Positions 1 to 9,981 of a DNA stretch of 64,000 bases are shown piece after piece. Every line of letters starts with the position of its first letter. The stretch's first letter is position 1. The notes under the pieces were generated by a model, which was given only the letters and a program-made list of their open reading frames with translations, had not been told where the DNA came from and did not search any database. The translations under genes and the position numbers were made by a program. The stretch is taken from assembly GCA_963995505.1 (NCBI GenBank), contig OZ023181.1, positions 9,415,721 through 9,479,720 on the forward strand, written 5' to 3'. The DNA is from Hypericum androsaemum. Lineage: Eukaryota > Streptophyta > Magnoliopsida > Malpighiales > Hypericaceae.

Positions 1-119
1 GTTCATGACCGCAACTATGTTATTAACAAAAATTAGTGGACTAATTGCCCTCGAACTAAATAAATTATTGGCGTGGTAACTTTGCAGAAAATTTGTAGAG
101 ATAGGTTCGAAAAAAAAGA

Positions 120-400
120 GAGAAAAGTCCACATTAGTACCCTGTGGTATAGCCCAAAATTACTTCAGTGGTAAAAAATTGACCAATCGAGTTATACTTA
201 TTCCAATTAACATCAAAAAGGTCCATGAGCAACTGCCCGAACCCTTCCCGACCTACCTGGACCCTGCCCGGCCAACTTGGCCAGCCACGTCACCAAAATT
301 TGATGACGTGGTGCCACATGGACATCCCTCTCTCCCTCTTCTCTTTCTCTCTTCCCTCTCTCTTCTCCTTCCCCTCATCTTCTTCTTCTTCTTCTGGAAA
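120..400 (+). repeat. Left terminal inverted repeat of the first MULE
   Basis: Matches the reverse complement of 1185-1431 over nearly its whole length with scattered substitutions. Its inner part is CT-rich, mirroring the GA-rich inner part of the right repeat. Confidence 0.75.
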
Positions 401-518
401 TAACACATTAAAGCGAGGAAAAGAGCCAATAAGCTACGTTAAAGAAAATGAAGTCTGAATCTACCGCCAATCTCAACCAGCACAGCATCATCTCGATACC
501 CGACAGCCCGTCGTCTCC

Positions 519-812
519 AAGCACGCCGACCGGCTCCTCGAGCAGCTCCACGCGTTGGTCCACTTCACCGCCGCTCTATGACCGCCCAACACATCGAATC
601 CTTGCCGAAGCCATGAGGACCTCGATCGCGCCGCCTCTCTTGTCCGGAAGTGCCGCCGCCGGAGCATCTTTCGTTGCGTCATCACCATCATCGGCGCTGA
701 CTTCCGAAAGGCTGCTTTCCTTCTCGAGGCCTCCGTCGGTGACCTCGCCTGGCTCCATATCCAAGTCGAAAACTTTAGGAGGGTCCACATCGAGCTTCGG
801 TCCCAAAGGTAG
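519..812 (+). pseudogene. Captured gene fragment resembling the N-terminus of ARMADILLO-REPEAT-ONLY (ARO) proteins
   Basis: One forward frame reads HADRLLEQLHALVHFTAAL, then a stop, then EDLDRAASLVRKCRRR, ADFRKAAFLLEASVGDLAWL and further residues. The order of a leucine-rich helix, an AASLVRKC motif and a DFRK..LLE.SVGD.. motif is what I recall of the N-terminal region of plant ARO armadillo proteins. The fragment has no start, carries an in-frame TGA near 577 and ends near 812 before AT-rich, intron-like sequence. It is much more GC-rich than its surroundings and sits between the inverted ends of a MULE, so I infer transduplication of a host exon. The family assignment is from memory of motifs only. 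Confidence 0.5.
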
Positions 813-1184
813 TTGCTTTCTCGATCGATCTCCATTGTTTGGAAGAAATAAACGAGACCCTTTTTTCACTAGTTGGTGGGTTTTTTTTTCCATTCGTTGT
901 GGGATTGTTTGGATCTCTTGTTCTGGGTCAATTACGTTGGTGGGTTTTCATTGATTTGGTCTTTTCAATTTTTTATTTAGAAATTGGCGTTTGAGGTTTT
1001 ATTGAAGTATTGATCTTTCGCCAATCTAAAAATGTAGCAAGCCATCTAAAAATTTGTGATCTTTGTGGTCTGTGTTTTGAACAATTCGATAATTTGGTTC
1101 AATGAGTTTTCTGGGTTTTGGGAAGAAGAAGAGGAGGAGGAAGAAGAAGAGGAGGAGGAAGAAGAAGAAGAAGGAGGAGGAGAG

Positions 1185-1431
1185 AGAGGGAAGAGAGAAA
1201 GAGAAGAGGGAGAGAGGGATGTCCATGTGGCACCACGTCATCAAATTTTGGTGACGTGGCTGGCCAAGTTGGCCGGGCAGGGTCCGGGCAAGTCGGGAAG
1301 GGTTCGGGCAGCTGCCCGTGGACCTTTTTGATGTTAATTGAAATAAGTATGACACGATTGGTCAATTTTTTACCACAGAGTACTAAAGTAATTCCGGGCT
1401 ATACCACAGGGTACTAATGTGGACTTTTCCC
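1185..1431 (-). repeat. Right terminal inverted repeat of the first MULE
   Basis: Reverse-complement partner of 120-400; it ends in GGACTTTTCCC and is followed by an A8 run. Confidence 0.75.
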
Positions 1432-1695
1432 AAAAAAAATAGCATGTGGCCCATTTGCACTAATTCGGCCTAGGAATCCCATCTGAATTCGTTGGGCCGT
1501 AATCTCTTGGATACAAAGAAAAGTAGCCCAACACAAAAAAGAATAAAACAAATAGTCAATCCAAATATCCTACCAAAGGAAAAATGAAGAAAGCCGTCCA
1601 TGGCCAAGCACCTTCAAAAACCCTAAACCCTTAACAACGCCGCCACTCCCATTTTGTCGTCCGCTCGTTTGCTCCAATTCACCCGAGCTGATCAG
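1432..1695 (+). promoter_or_regulatory. Promoter and first untranslated exon of the tRNA methyltransferase gene, with telo-box
   Basis: The stretch between the MULE end and the splice donor at 1696 contains AAAAACCCTAAACCCTT at 1616-1632, a telo-box-like motif common upstream of plant translation-related genes. A CT-rich untranslated leader follows. No TATA box is obvious. The transcription start cannot be fixed from sequence. Confidence 0.55.
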
Positions 1696-1923
1696 GTAAT
1701 TGAGCTAAAGTCAACTTCTGGGCATTTTTATTATTCCAATTTTTTTTTCGTCGAAATTCCTCCGAATTTTGGGGGACTTTAGTTATTGCTTTGATGAGTC
1801 AGTGTAGTAGTCTGTAATTGTATCTTCAAGTGTTTGAATTTCTGGGTATTTGGTTCTTGGTAAAGAAGATTTGGATTAGGTTACAATTTCTTGGATGAAT
1901 TTTGACTGGTTGCAATTTTGTAG
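1696..1923 (+). other. Intron in the 5' untranslated region
   Basis: Donor CAG|GTAATT at 1695/1696 and acceptor TTTTGTAG ending at 1923, with T-rich sequence between. Splicing leaves a short leader before the ATG at 1935. The frame stays open upstream of that ATG, but those codons would be intronic, which supports the ATG at 1935. Confidence 0.7.
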
Positions 1924-1934
1924 ATTGTATTATT

Positions 1935-2693
1935 ATGGACGTTGAGGTAAACCCGACGCTAAGTAAGGCAACTGGATTGCCAAGGAAGCGTTTCTACCGA
2001 GCACGAGCGCATAGTAACCCGCTCAGCGATTCCCACTTTCCTGTTCCGCTCTGCCCGAGTCGTGTGGAATATGCTGATCATTACCCGGGCTACTTCCCTT
2101 CGTCGGATGGGGTGGTCAACACCAAGAAGATCAAGTTTACTGATGTTGGCTGTGGTTTTGGTGGATTGTTGATCAGTCTTTCGACCCTTTTCCCCGATGT
2201 CCTGATGGTCGGGATGGAATTGAGGGATAAGGTGACAGAGTATGTGAGAGAACGGATACTGGCACTGAGGAATACGAATCCACCTCAATACGGGAATGTA
2301 TCTGTGGTGCGGACCAATTCCATGAAGTACATACCAAATTACTTTGAGAAAGGGCAACTCTCGAAGATGTTTTTCCTGTTCCCGGACCCTCATTTCAAAG
2401 AGAAGAACCACCGTCGTAGAGTTATCAGCCCGCACTTGCTTGATGAGTATGCCTATGTTCTTGAGATTGGTGGCATTATCTACACAATTACGGACGTAGA
2501 AGAGCTCGGGGACTGGATGAAGTCATGTCTCGAGAATCACCCTATGTTTGAAGTATTAACAACAGAAGAACTTGAAGCAGATCCTGTGGTGAAGCTCTTG
2601 AGTACTGCAACTGAGGAAGGGCAAAAGGTTGCTAGGAATGGAGGACAGACATTTCAAGCTGTCTACAGGCGGATTGCACCTTCTCTTTCGTAG
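1935..2693 (+). CDS. TRM8: tRNA (guanine-N7-)-methyltransferase (TRM8/METTL1/TrmB family)
   Basis: Catalytic subunit that forms 7-methylguanosine at position 46 in the variable loop of many tRNAs, using S-adenosylmethionine; in eukaryotes it works with a WD40 partner (TRM82/WDR4). The protein is 252 residues, intronless and uninterrupted, a normal length for the family. Visible features: an N-terminal LPRKRFYRARAHSNPLSD segment typical of the eukaryotic forms, SAM-binding motif I (DVGCGFGGLL), the acidic motif (VGMELRDKV), the NSMKYIPN motif, the catalytic and tRNA-binding FPDPHFK...HRRR motif, and a late TDVEELGDWM. I chose the ATG at 1935 because it follows the intron acceptor and begins the conserved N-terminus. 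The gene lies just downstream of a MULE but looks intact. Confidence 0.95.
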   Translation: MDVEVNPTLSKATGLPRKRFYRARAHSNPLSDSHFPVPLCPSRVEYADHYPGYFPSSDGVVNTKKIKFTDVGCGFGGLLISLSTLFPDVLMVGMELRDKVTEYVRERILALRNTNPPQYGNVSVVRTNSMKYIPNYFEKGQLSKMFFLFPDPHFKEKNHRRRVISPHLLDEYAYVLEIGGIIYTITDVEELGDWMKSCLENHPMFEVLTTEELEADPVVKLLSTATEEGQKVARNGGQTFQAVYRRIAPSLS

Positions 2694-4454
2694 ATTCCGT
2701 GAATGCAGATGCGATATCCATTTGTCTAAGGTGCTTCACTGGCGTGACCTTGTGTAACGTAATATGAACCTGGAAGAAGGTCCTTCCTTCTGGTATGCTC
2801 TTGCATGAGGCTTGGAGAGTGATTTAAGAACTGACTGTAAGGAGCGAAGAAGGAACTTTTGTGTCCAATGTTTCCTTTGCAAAACATCACTCATTATTCC
2901 ATTGTCCATCTAACTTGAGGGTTTCAGGTCTGTAGCATTTGTTCCTTTAGTTGCATATGCGGCTAACTGCTTAGCGTTGCTGGTTGTTTTTTTTTTTGGT
3001 TTATACCACATGGTACCCGACTTAATGGGCCAATAGCAATTATTTAATGCTGATGTGTTCCTAATAACTCGAACTCGACAGTTGATCTAAATGTTGTTGG
3101 TACTAGTTGTTTTTCTTATAGCATCCGGCACTTTCCATTGGACATTCGTCGTAGTCTTTATTTGGTATATGTCACGTAGTTCTCATTCTCATATCATATG
3201 TATGTATTGACTTGAGGTTGTAAACTTTCTATTCCAACGATAGAACTTAAATTAGTTTAGTGGGCTGGTAATAATAAGGAAGCCCAATACATGTTCATGC
3301 AAGGCCCGGGTTAATTGACAAAACTAAGATTATATTCATATATCGTGTTTAGCATATACCCAGCATAGTCTTTCTGTATATAGGGGTGGCAAAAAATTCA
3401 AATACTAAAATTTAAATATTAGTATTTTATATATTGAGTATCGAAATATATTGGATTAGACACTAAAAATTGCGAGACTATATTTCCGGCTCTTAAATAA
3501 ATAACCCACAGAATTTGGGGTATAGATATTACACTATCATATTAATTGTCACACCTACTTAGATAAGAGCCTTTTCCTATAGTGATTTCAAGGTGTAACC
3601 TTAGTTGTGTATTTATACAATGCCTTGAATAGAATTCATTTTCCCACTAAATCGGTTACTCTTGATATCGAAACCCAAGGAGTTTCTGGGGGTTTTAAGT
3701 GAATGAATAAAGATGATTTTTTATTACATAGGAGAAGTAGCAAAAGACCAAAGACAAAAAGTGAACGCTTTTTTTTAGGGGATACTTTAAGGCATCTTAC
3801 AATTACAAACATGAACATGATTTTTTTTTTAAATCTTGACCAACTCTTTCACCGCCCGTGACTGGTCAAGACAGAAAATTACTTGGCATATGTTATAAAA
3901 TAACAATTCCATTACATGTTCCAACTTCGAATGAACCAAGCAAACTATCCAGTCTTAGACAAAACCCAATATGAAATCACATGATGTTTCTTGGACAGAG
4001 AAAACTATGCAGATCGTGACTGGGCGAGTTCATGTGGAAGCGATTTCTTCAAGAGTCTGCTCCTTATTATAATTTCTTGAATTGGTCGCCAGCGTCTTAA
4101 CATGGATTTTCATGGACGGTTAAATCATCTTTTTAAACTATAATTTTGTTTCCAAATTTAATATCATAACTCAATATTTTGTCAAAATTAGCAACGAAAG
4201 GCGTAAGATGGTTTGATGGATATCCAGAATTTTAAACTCTAACAAGATATAATTTTTGGTATAAATAATCTACCTTAAAAAAAACTCAATATCTTTATTT
4301 ATTTGATTACTTAATGTCTGTAGGCTACGAACAGGGTCTGACTTCTGAATTTTGATGCGGTACGTACTCTCTAACAAGCCCTTTTCGATATTTTATCGAG
4401 CTTCTCGAGTAGAGGGGCTTTTGTTAAACTATGGGAAAAAAATACACTTAGTAT

Positions 4455-4484
4455 CTTATGGTATTTTTGGAAAAATACCATAAG
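4455..4484. repeat. Perfect short inverted repeat (hairpin)
   Basis: CTTATGGTATTTTT is followed after GG by its exact reverse complement: a 14-bp stem with a 2-base spacer. Part of the arm recurs just downstream (CTTATGGTAT at 4490-4499). It may be the core of a decayed MITE; no terminal duplication was found. Confidence 0.7.
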
Positions 4485-4908
4485 TGTATCTTATGGTATA
4501 GACGATGTACTTTTCAATCTCTATGTTTAAGAAAACATCAAATGGGTCCAAGGTTTTGAAAATTTTATCACTTAGCAGACACGGACAGCTGCTCAATACT
4601 GCCATGATGTTGTTTCTCGACTTACCTGACGAGCCAGTAACAATTGAGTAGGATAAGTAGATGATGATGTGTTGTTGCGGGAAAAAGGGTACAAAAATGT
4701 CAAGTAATTCGAGACTGATACGGAGTGATCGTCCCAAGGTCTGCCTAACGGAGAAGGGGAAAAAGTTCTAAGGTAAGCTAAGTTATACTGGGCCACAGAA
4801 AGGAAAATCGATACAAGGAAAAGTAAAATAGGGTTTGTTATGTTCATGGATGATGTCTCGTTCTTTTGCTCAAGCTCTCCTTATATAGAGCGACCTAATC
4901 TAGCTTCG

Positions 4909-5050
4909 TCCTCCAATATAGGAAATATGAGAGTGCCTTCAATATATAAAAAATATCAACCTAGACCATCCTCAATATAGGAAAATTCCAACTTTGACCG
5001 CCTTCAATATAGGAAGCCTTAACTTAGGCCATTTTCAATATAGAAAGACC
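4909..5050 (+). repeat. Degenerate short tandem repeat with CAATATAGGAAA core
   Basis: Five copies of a CTTCAATATAGGAAA-like core occur at about 25-33-bp spacing (near 4914, 4939, 4972, 5004 and 5035), separated by variable CCTAGACC-like linkers. Confidence 0.55.
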
Positions 5051-5899
5051 TAGCTCAAAATCTTGTATAAGAAATTCCGACATAGTCCTACTGTCATGTC
5101 CGACCATGTTGGTTAAACTTAGTTGTGTTTAATAAGCAAAGTAATTTGATAAAATAATGATATGTTGCGTCAGAAAATAGCAACGCAAATTGGTCATCGA
5201 AAAATTTAGAAATGTAGTTAGATATAATTTGGTACGAGGTATTTAATAAAATTATATTTGTGAACTTAATTGATAGAAGATTAAAGGTTTGAATTTATTA
5301 TTATTTACCTTGACGAAATTTGGTCATCGAGAGAGTTCAAAGTGGAAACGTGAAAAAATAAAGAAGAAAGAAAAAGTGATTACATGGATGAGTAATGAAA
5401 TTGACAACAAACAAGAAAAGATAAACATAAAAAATAGATTGGTTAAGTTTATCTTTTAAGCAAAAGATAAGAATCGAGAAAGTTGAACTAAAAAAAAGAG
5501 AAAAGGTGAAAAACGTGTCAAGTGAGAAACATAAGTTGAAAACGTAGCTGTAAAATTGAACTGCCACCAAGTAACATGTAAAACATGTGTTCAAAAAGTA
5601 ACATGTAAAACAAAGTAAATGTGAGGCGGTGGAGAGGTCATGGCTAGGTTGATGGGTTAAAGGTTGCTCCTCTTTTTTTTTTTTGGCTAAATAGTGAAAC
5701 TTTATTGATAAAAAAAAATACGGCAGGGGAAAAGAGACAAAAGGAAAACAAAAACTTAAAAAACTCTAAGGCCTAAGCAGAACTAGAGCAGCTAACTCGA
5801 TATCATATCTAATAATTCTATTCAAACTAACTCACAAATCAGATAGTCAATGATGTTACTAAATCTAGTAACTAACGTCGACCAACTGAAAAATTCATC

Positions 5900-8390
5900 T
5901 TACTCGCTTGGGAGAGTGTTCCTGATAGGTGGATCATCGAGATAGACATCATCATACCTGAGCTCCTCCTCCATCCAATGCTTCTTCGCAAAGCTGGCCA
6001 TCAAATTGATAGCCGGGTCATACATGACAGGCACCTCTATCATGCCATTGCCTTCCTGACCAACAATAGGCATGGGAGGGGACGAGAACCCTACAGCCGC
6101 CCAAGCCGGAGGTGGAGGAGGCGTAGCACCCAGAATTCTGAAACCCAAAATCCCCTTGCCAAGGAAACTCGGTTTCAATCCCGTAGCCCTGGATGTTGAG
6201 CCCGCATCCTTCTTTCTCAAGGTCTTTATAGGCAAAATACCACCCGCAGTGACATAGGCCTCCCGCCTAGCCTCATGCGGATCCGTGTGCTTCCTGCTAA
6301 AAAATGAGCCACCTGAGCCCCCATTCGAGCAAGTAACCTGTGCCTCCTACGGACTTTTTCCCTCTGCCTGTGTAGCTTGAGTCAATGACTCTGTGACTAA
6401 CAGAATAGGAGTTTGTTGCCCCATTCTAGGAGAAGTCCCTGAGACATCCTCAATCACCACATCATACCTCTCCAGAGAGCACTCATCCAGATACGTCAAG
6501 GTTAGGCAGCCCGCATGCGCACTCTCCTCGTCAAACAGCTCAGCCAAGCCAACCAAAACATCCACTTTAAACACATCAACGGCCTCCTGAGAATGTCCAA
6601 TTATACACCTCGTATCTGTCTCCTTCTCAAGAGAAGAGGCAACCGAAACCTGTGCCAAACTTGGTGCTCTCCGAACTTGGTGCTCACCAAACTCCTTCAG
6701 CTCAAACTCAACCACCTTTTCAGGACAAGAGAGAGCCGATACCAAGTCCAAAATAGTGGGACCAACATCTTTCCCATGCACTTGACCACAATAAATGTCT
6801 GCAGGAGCTGAAACAAAAGGAAACAGTACACCAGCCTGGTCTTTGTGCGAATAGCCTAAAGCACTTTGATCACCATCCACTTGTACTAAAGGATGTGCAA
6901 TGTCCTCCAATCTGCCCATAGGAGGCACCAAAATCTCACCCTCCTCTATGTCCTCTATATCTCATAATGCATCAAAACCATTAGAAGTTGGGTCAATGCT
7001 TGTTTGCATTTGCATAGTGGCACTCGAAGACGAGCCACCCCGAACCTCATCCCCTCCAGTAGAATCATGAACCCGAAGAGAATGCTCTTTCTTTTGCCAA
7101 AATTTCTTACCACGGGAAAGACCAGCTGTGTGTTGAACTGCCTTCGAAGCAACCTGCTTACCTCGGGCAATTTCCTGACTTTTAGAAGCACCAGCTGAGA
7201 CTTCCTTCCCATGCAACTAGCGACATGAAGCACGAGAATGTCCAATGATCGTACAATAATCACAGTCAGATGGGGATCCTCAAAGACCACTTTCAACAAA
7301 CCACTGCCATTCTTCCCCTCCAGCAAGACCGTGTCCCGAAACGGTTTGGTCATTTCAAGCTCAACAAGAACATGAATAATTGCACCGTTGAACCTGTTAA
7401 GAGCACTGGAGTCTAGACGAATAGGATTCCCCACCGCCACTGCCAAACCAAACCAAAAGGCAAAAAAAAGGAATGAAAAGTCAAGAAAATGAACCAAAAA
7501 ATAAGAAAAAGAAAGAAAAAGATAATATAAGACAAGAAAAAGGCATGAAAAGGCAAAGTAAGTCAAGAAAAGGAAAGAAAAGGCAAAAAAAAGGTATGAA
7601 AAGGCAAGAAAAGGAAAGAAAAGACAAAAAAAAGATAAGAAAAGGCAAAAAAAATGCAAGAAAATGTATGAAAAATGCATGAAACTGCAAGAAAAAGGCA
7701 TGAAAAGGACATGAAAAGGCAAAATAAGGCAATAAAAGGGCATAAAAAGGCAAGAAAAGGGCAAGAAAAGGCAAGAAAATACAAGAAAAATACATGTAAA
7801 GGCAAGAAAATGTAAGATAAGACAAGAAAAGGAAAAAAAATACAAGAAAAAACAAGATAAGACAACAAGGTGTATCCAAACCTTGGCAAAGTGGAACTCA
7901 TCTTTGTAGGTTTGAAGAATGGCCAAGAGGTAGCATTTTGCATGATTGAATCGACCAAATTATTGCGATAGAGGAACGCAAAGCAAATGATGAACAAGGT
8001 ATTGAACCCTTAGGCATAATCAACCTTCCCGATGATGGCTCTCTTTCCATAATTCTCAGAAAAATCAGAGCGTTCATCATCCAATACAACAGAAAACTAA
8101 TCATCTTTGAGGATAGGTTTGATAAAATTACCATCATTGGAACAACCCTCCTCCATGGAATGAACCGTATCTACGTATAATCATGGCTTCGATGAGATAG
8201 TAAGGACAGCCGTGGACTTCCAGCCATCCGTTGGTGCATCTACAATTTGCTTGGCCGAAGTATCACCAATCTGGTTTCCGACTTGTGGAGGTATGCTGTT
8301 CAACAAAAGAGATTGGCCTGAACCAATCTCCACCGACCCTACAGCCCACGCGTCCCCCCGACATGGCATCTGAAAAGGTTGACCATACAA
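5900..8390 (-). pseudogene. Broken DUF4283 / CCHC zinc-knuckle protein (LINE ORF1-like)
   Basis: One minus-strand frame can be followed from about 8390 to the stop at 5900, interrupted by several stops and a repeat insertion. The N-terminal part reads SGQSLLLNSIPPQVGNQIG. After the repeat comes NPIRLDSSALNRFNGAIIHV and LVELEMTKPFRDTVLLEG, the classic strand-turn-strand before the zinc knuckle in DUF4283 proteins. Then CDYCTIIGHSRASC (CX2CX4HX4C, near 7216-7260) is followed by a stop. The C-terminal half is a low-complexity tail with a proline run. In LINEs this protein binds the RNA. In-frame stops lie near 8178, 7217, 6962 and 6347, among others, so it cannot make a full protein. Confidence 0.7.
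7440..7880 (-). repeat. AAGAAAAGGCA minisatellite inside the ORF1-like gene
   Basis: About 440 bp of degenerate repeats of roughly 10-12 bp (AAAAGGCAAGAAAAGGCATG-like), almost only A and G with occasional C and T on the plus strand. It splits the DUF4283 region just before the NPIRLD motif. On the minus strand it reads as long Phe/Leu/Ser/Cys runs, which are an artefact of the repeat and not real membrane proteins. Confidence 0.85.
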
Positions 8391-8460
8391 GGCGGGAAGG
8401 GACGCGTAAAGGTGCTATAAGAGAGAGAGAGCAAGCCGGCTTGCAAAGATATGAGCATCG

Positions 8461-9965
8461 TGTTAGTATATACGTCCTAGAGACAATCCTAGTAGGGGCA
8501 TTGTACTTGATCACATTCAGTTATTTTATATTATTGATTTATAATGCTCGGCATTACACTCATTGAATATATCGTTTGATTGTTTGCATATATTCATATT
8601 AGTGTTCCCATGAACTAATATTGTCATTAAAAATGTGAGATCTCAGATGACTATAAGCATGGTTCTTAAACAGCCACAATCAATGATCATCGAGAATGGG
8701 ATATCGATGATGCAATTGAGATTGGTGTGCGATATGCATCATATCATTAGAGGATGTAGTGGTTCTCATAACTACGAGATACTAGGTATTTCATGATGAA
8801 TGTACAGATACTTTGAGAGTATTGGCATGCCCAACCGAGAAACCATTTCGTGTATTCTATTTACGTGTCTACGAAAGTATCGGTTTATGGAGTAGTGTAA
8901 TAGTCCTCCGACTTGAGATCAATACGCACGACATGTACGGAGTGATGGACTTTGACCATGACCAACGCTTGCACTCCTGACGGGGTAGATACGACATGTG
9001 TTAGGTACATCACGAAGTGCATGTGCGTGGTAGTTGAGCCAAGAATAGGATTCATTCCTCAAATAGACTTGGAGAGGATACTTATATTCTCATAACTAAT
9101 TGGATCGTTAGTCATTGGCCAATGCACATCACTTTTGGAATGGTGTCTAAAAATGACAATATGATCAATTAGTAGAATGAGATAATATGATTAAGTTATT
9201 TGAATAGATACTTAATCATGTTCAAGACTTAATAGAGTATTCGCGAATGAAAGGACCGTATCATTGTGAGCTTCACATTACAGGTAGTTGCAGTATCCTC
9301 GCAACGTACCTCGTATGTTGAGATTGTCTGGTCTATTGTCTAGGGTTCGACTAAGACCGTTAGTTTGACTAATCGCTTGACATGTGAGGGCTTATGGATC
9401 ACACAACAAGTAGTCTTTGTTTACGAATTGAAGTCGGTTAGATTAAATATTGATTTGATCAAGAATATTTAATCTATAGAGAAATATTGTAATTCTATTA
9501 GATGGAATTGTAGTTGTTTAATTAAATTAGATTTAATTAATATATAGTAAAACTAATCAAATATTGGACAAATTGATTGGATAAAAAAATGTTAATCGGA
9601 CCTCAAGGACTAAAGGCCAATTAACGTGGAATTGTTAATTGGGCCTCAAGGCCCACAATGGTGATTAACGTGGAAGCCAAGCCAAGGGCTTAAGCTTGTA
9701 GTCCACGGAAATTACTCCTAATTAGATTAGGAGTTATTTAACAATTTTTCTATATATACATAAGGTTCTAGGGTTGCTGTACGCAAGAAACAACCTAGAT
9801 ACAAAATATATTTTTCTAGTTTCTTCGATAAAGAATTCTCCTAGCGAATTCTCGAAGATATCAACTGTCAAAGAGTTCGTAGACGAGAACTACGTGGATA
9901 CCATAGTTGAGAATTCGATCTATAACGCGCTGCTGCGAACCTAGAGTTCGTGTCTATAAAATCCA
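8461..9965 (+). repeat. Probable 5' LTR of the truncated Copia element
   Basis: Begins TGTTAG, ends CCA four bases before the primer-binding site, and includes a TATATATA promoter-like stretch near 9750. With no 3' copy in the window the length (about 1.5 kb) is an estimate. Confidence 0.55.
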
Positions 9966-9969
9966 AGAG

Positions 9970-9981
9970 TGGTATCAGAAC
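9970..9981 (+). other. Primer-binding site, initiator tRNA-Met type
   Basis: TGGTATCAGAAC differs by one base from the usual plant initiator-Met primer site TGGTATCAGAGC. It marks where reverse transcription would have started. Confidence 0.8.

Larger units (their letters stand above)
118..1431. mobile_element. Non-autonomous MULE (Pack-MULE type) with ~250-bp terminal inverted repeats
   Basis: The two ends are long inverted copies of each other. The left end (from about 120) and the reverse complement of the right end (to 1431) share AAAAGTCCACATTAGTACCC, then a GGTCCA...CTGCCCGAACCC segment, then a CCACGTCACCAAAATTTGAT segment, running into CT-rich sequence. Runs of eight A flank both sides (110-117 and 1432-1439). 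They could be a target duplication, but such low complexity proves nothing. There is no transposase inside. The interior holds a GC-rich piece of gene-like sequence and a GAA/GAG repeat (about 1123-1182). Long inverted ends around host-like coding sequence are typical of Pack-MULEs; an inverted-repeat foldback element is the alternative. Confidence 0.75.
2694..5657. other. 3'UTR of the methyltransferase gene, then gene-free AT-rich sequence
   Basis: After the stop codon, a few hundred bases of likely 3'UTR lead into AT-rich sequence without a convincing coding region. Only short structures stand out: a perfect hairpin at 4455-4484 and a degenerate CAATATAGG repeat at about 4909-5050. The reading frames here are short and compositionally biased. 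Confidence 0.6.
5670..8406 (-). mobile_element. Poly(A)-tailed LINE-type retrocopy, minus strand
   Basis: Read on the minus strand, the element ends with AATAAA, about 12 further bases and a run of at least 12 A (seen as T on the plus strand at about 5672-5684). It starts near 8406. Upstream coding sequence is a DUF4283/zinc-knuckle protein, the usual ORF1 of plant L1-type LINEs; no reverse transcriptase or endonuclease frame is present. A possible imperfect target duplication is TAAAGGTTGCT (from 5658) against TAAAGGTGCT (8407-8416). This is either a LINE that has lost ORF2 or a retrocopied ORF1-type gene. Confidence 0.6.

Noticed and set aside
1902..1934. Upstream in-frame extension of the tRNA methyltransferase
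   Set aside because: It lies before a TTTTGTAG splice acceptor and has no ATG; the conserved N-terminus starts at 1935.
7473..7997. Long Phe/Leu/Cys-rich frames resembling membrane proteins
   Set aside because: They are translations of an AG-rich minisatellite on the other strand.
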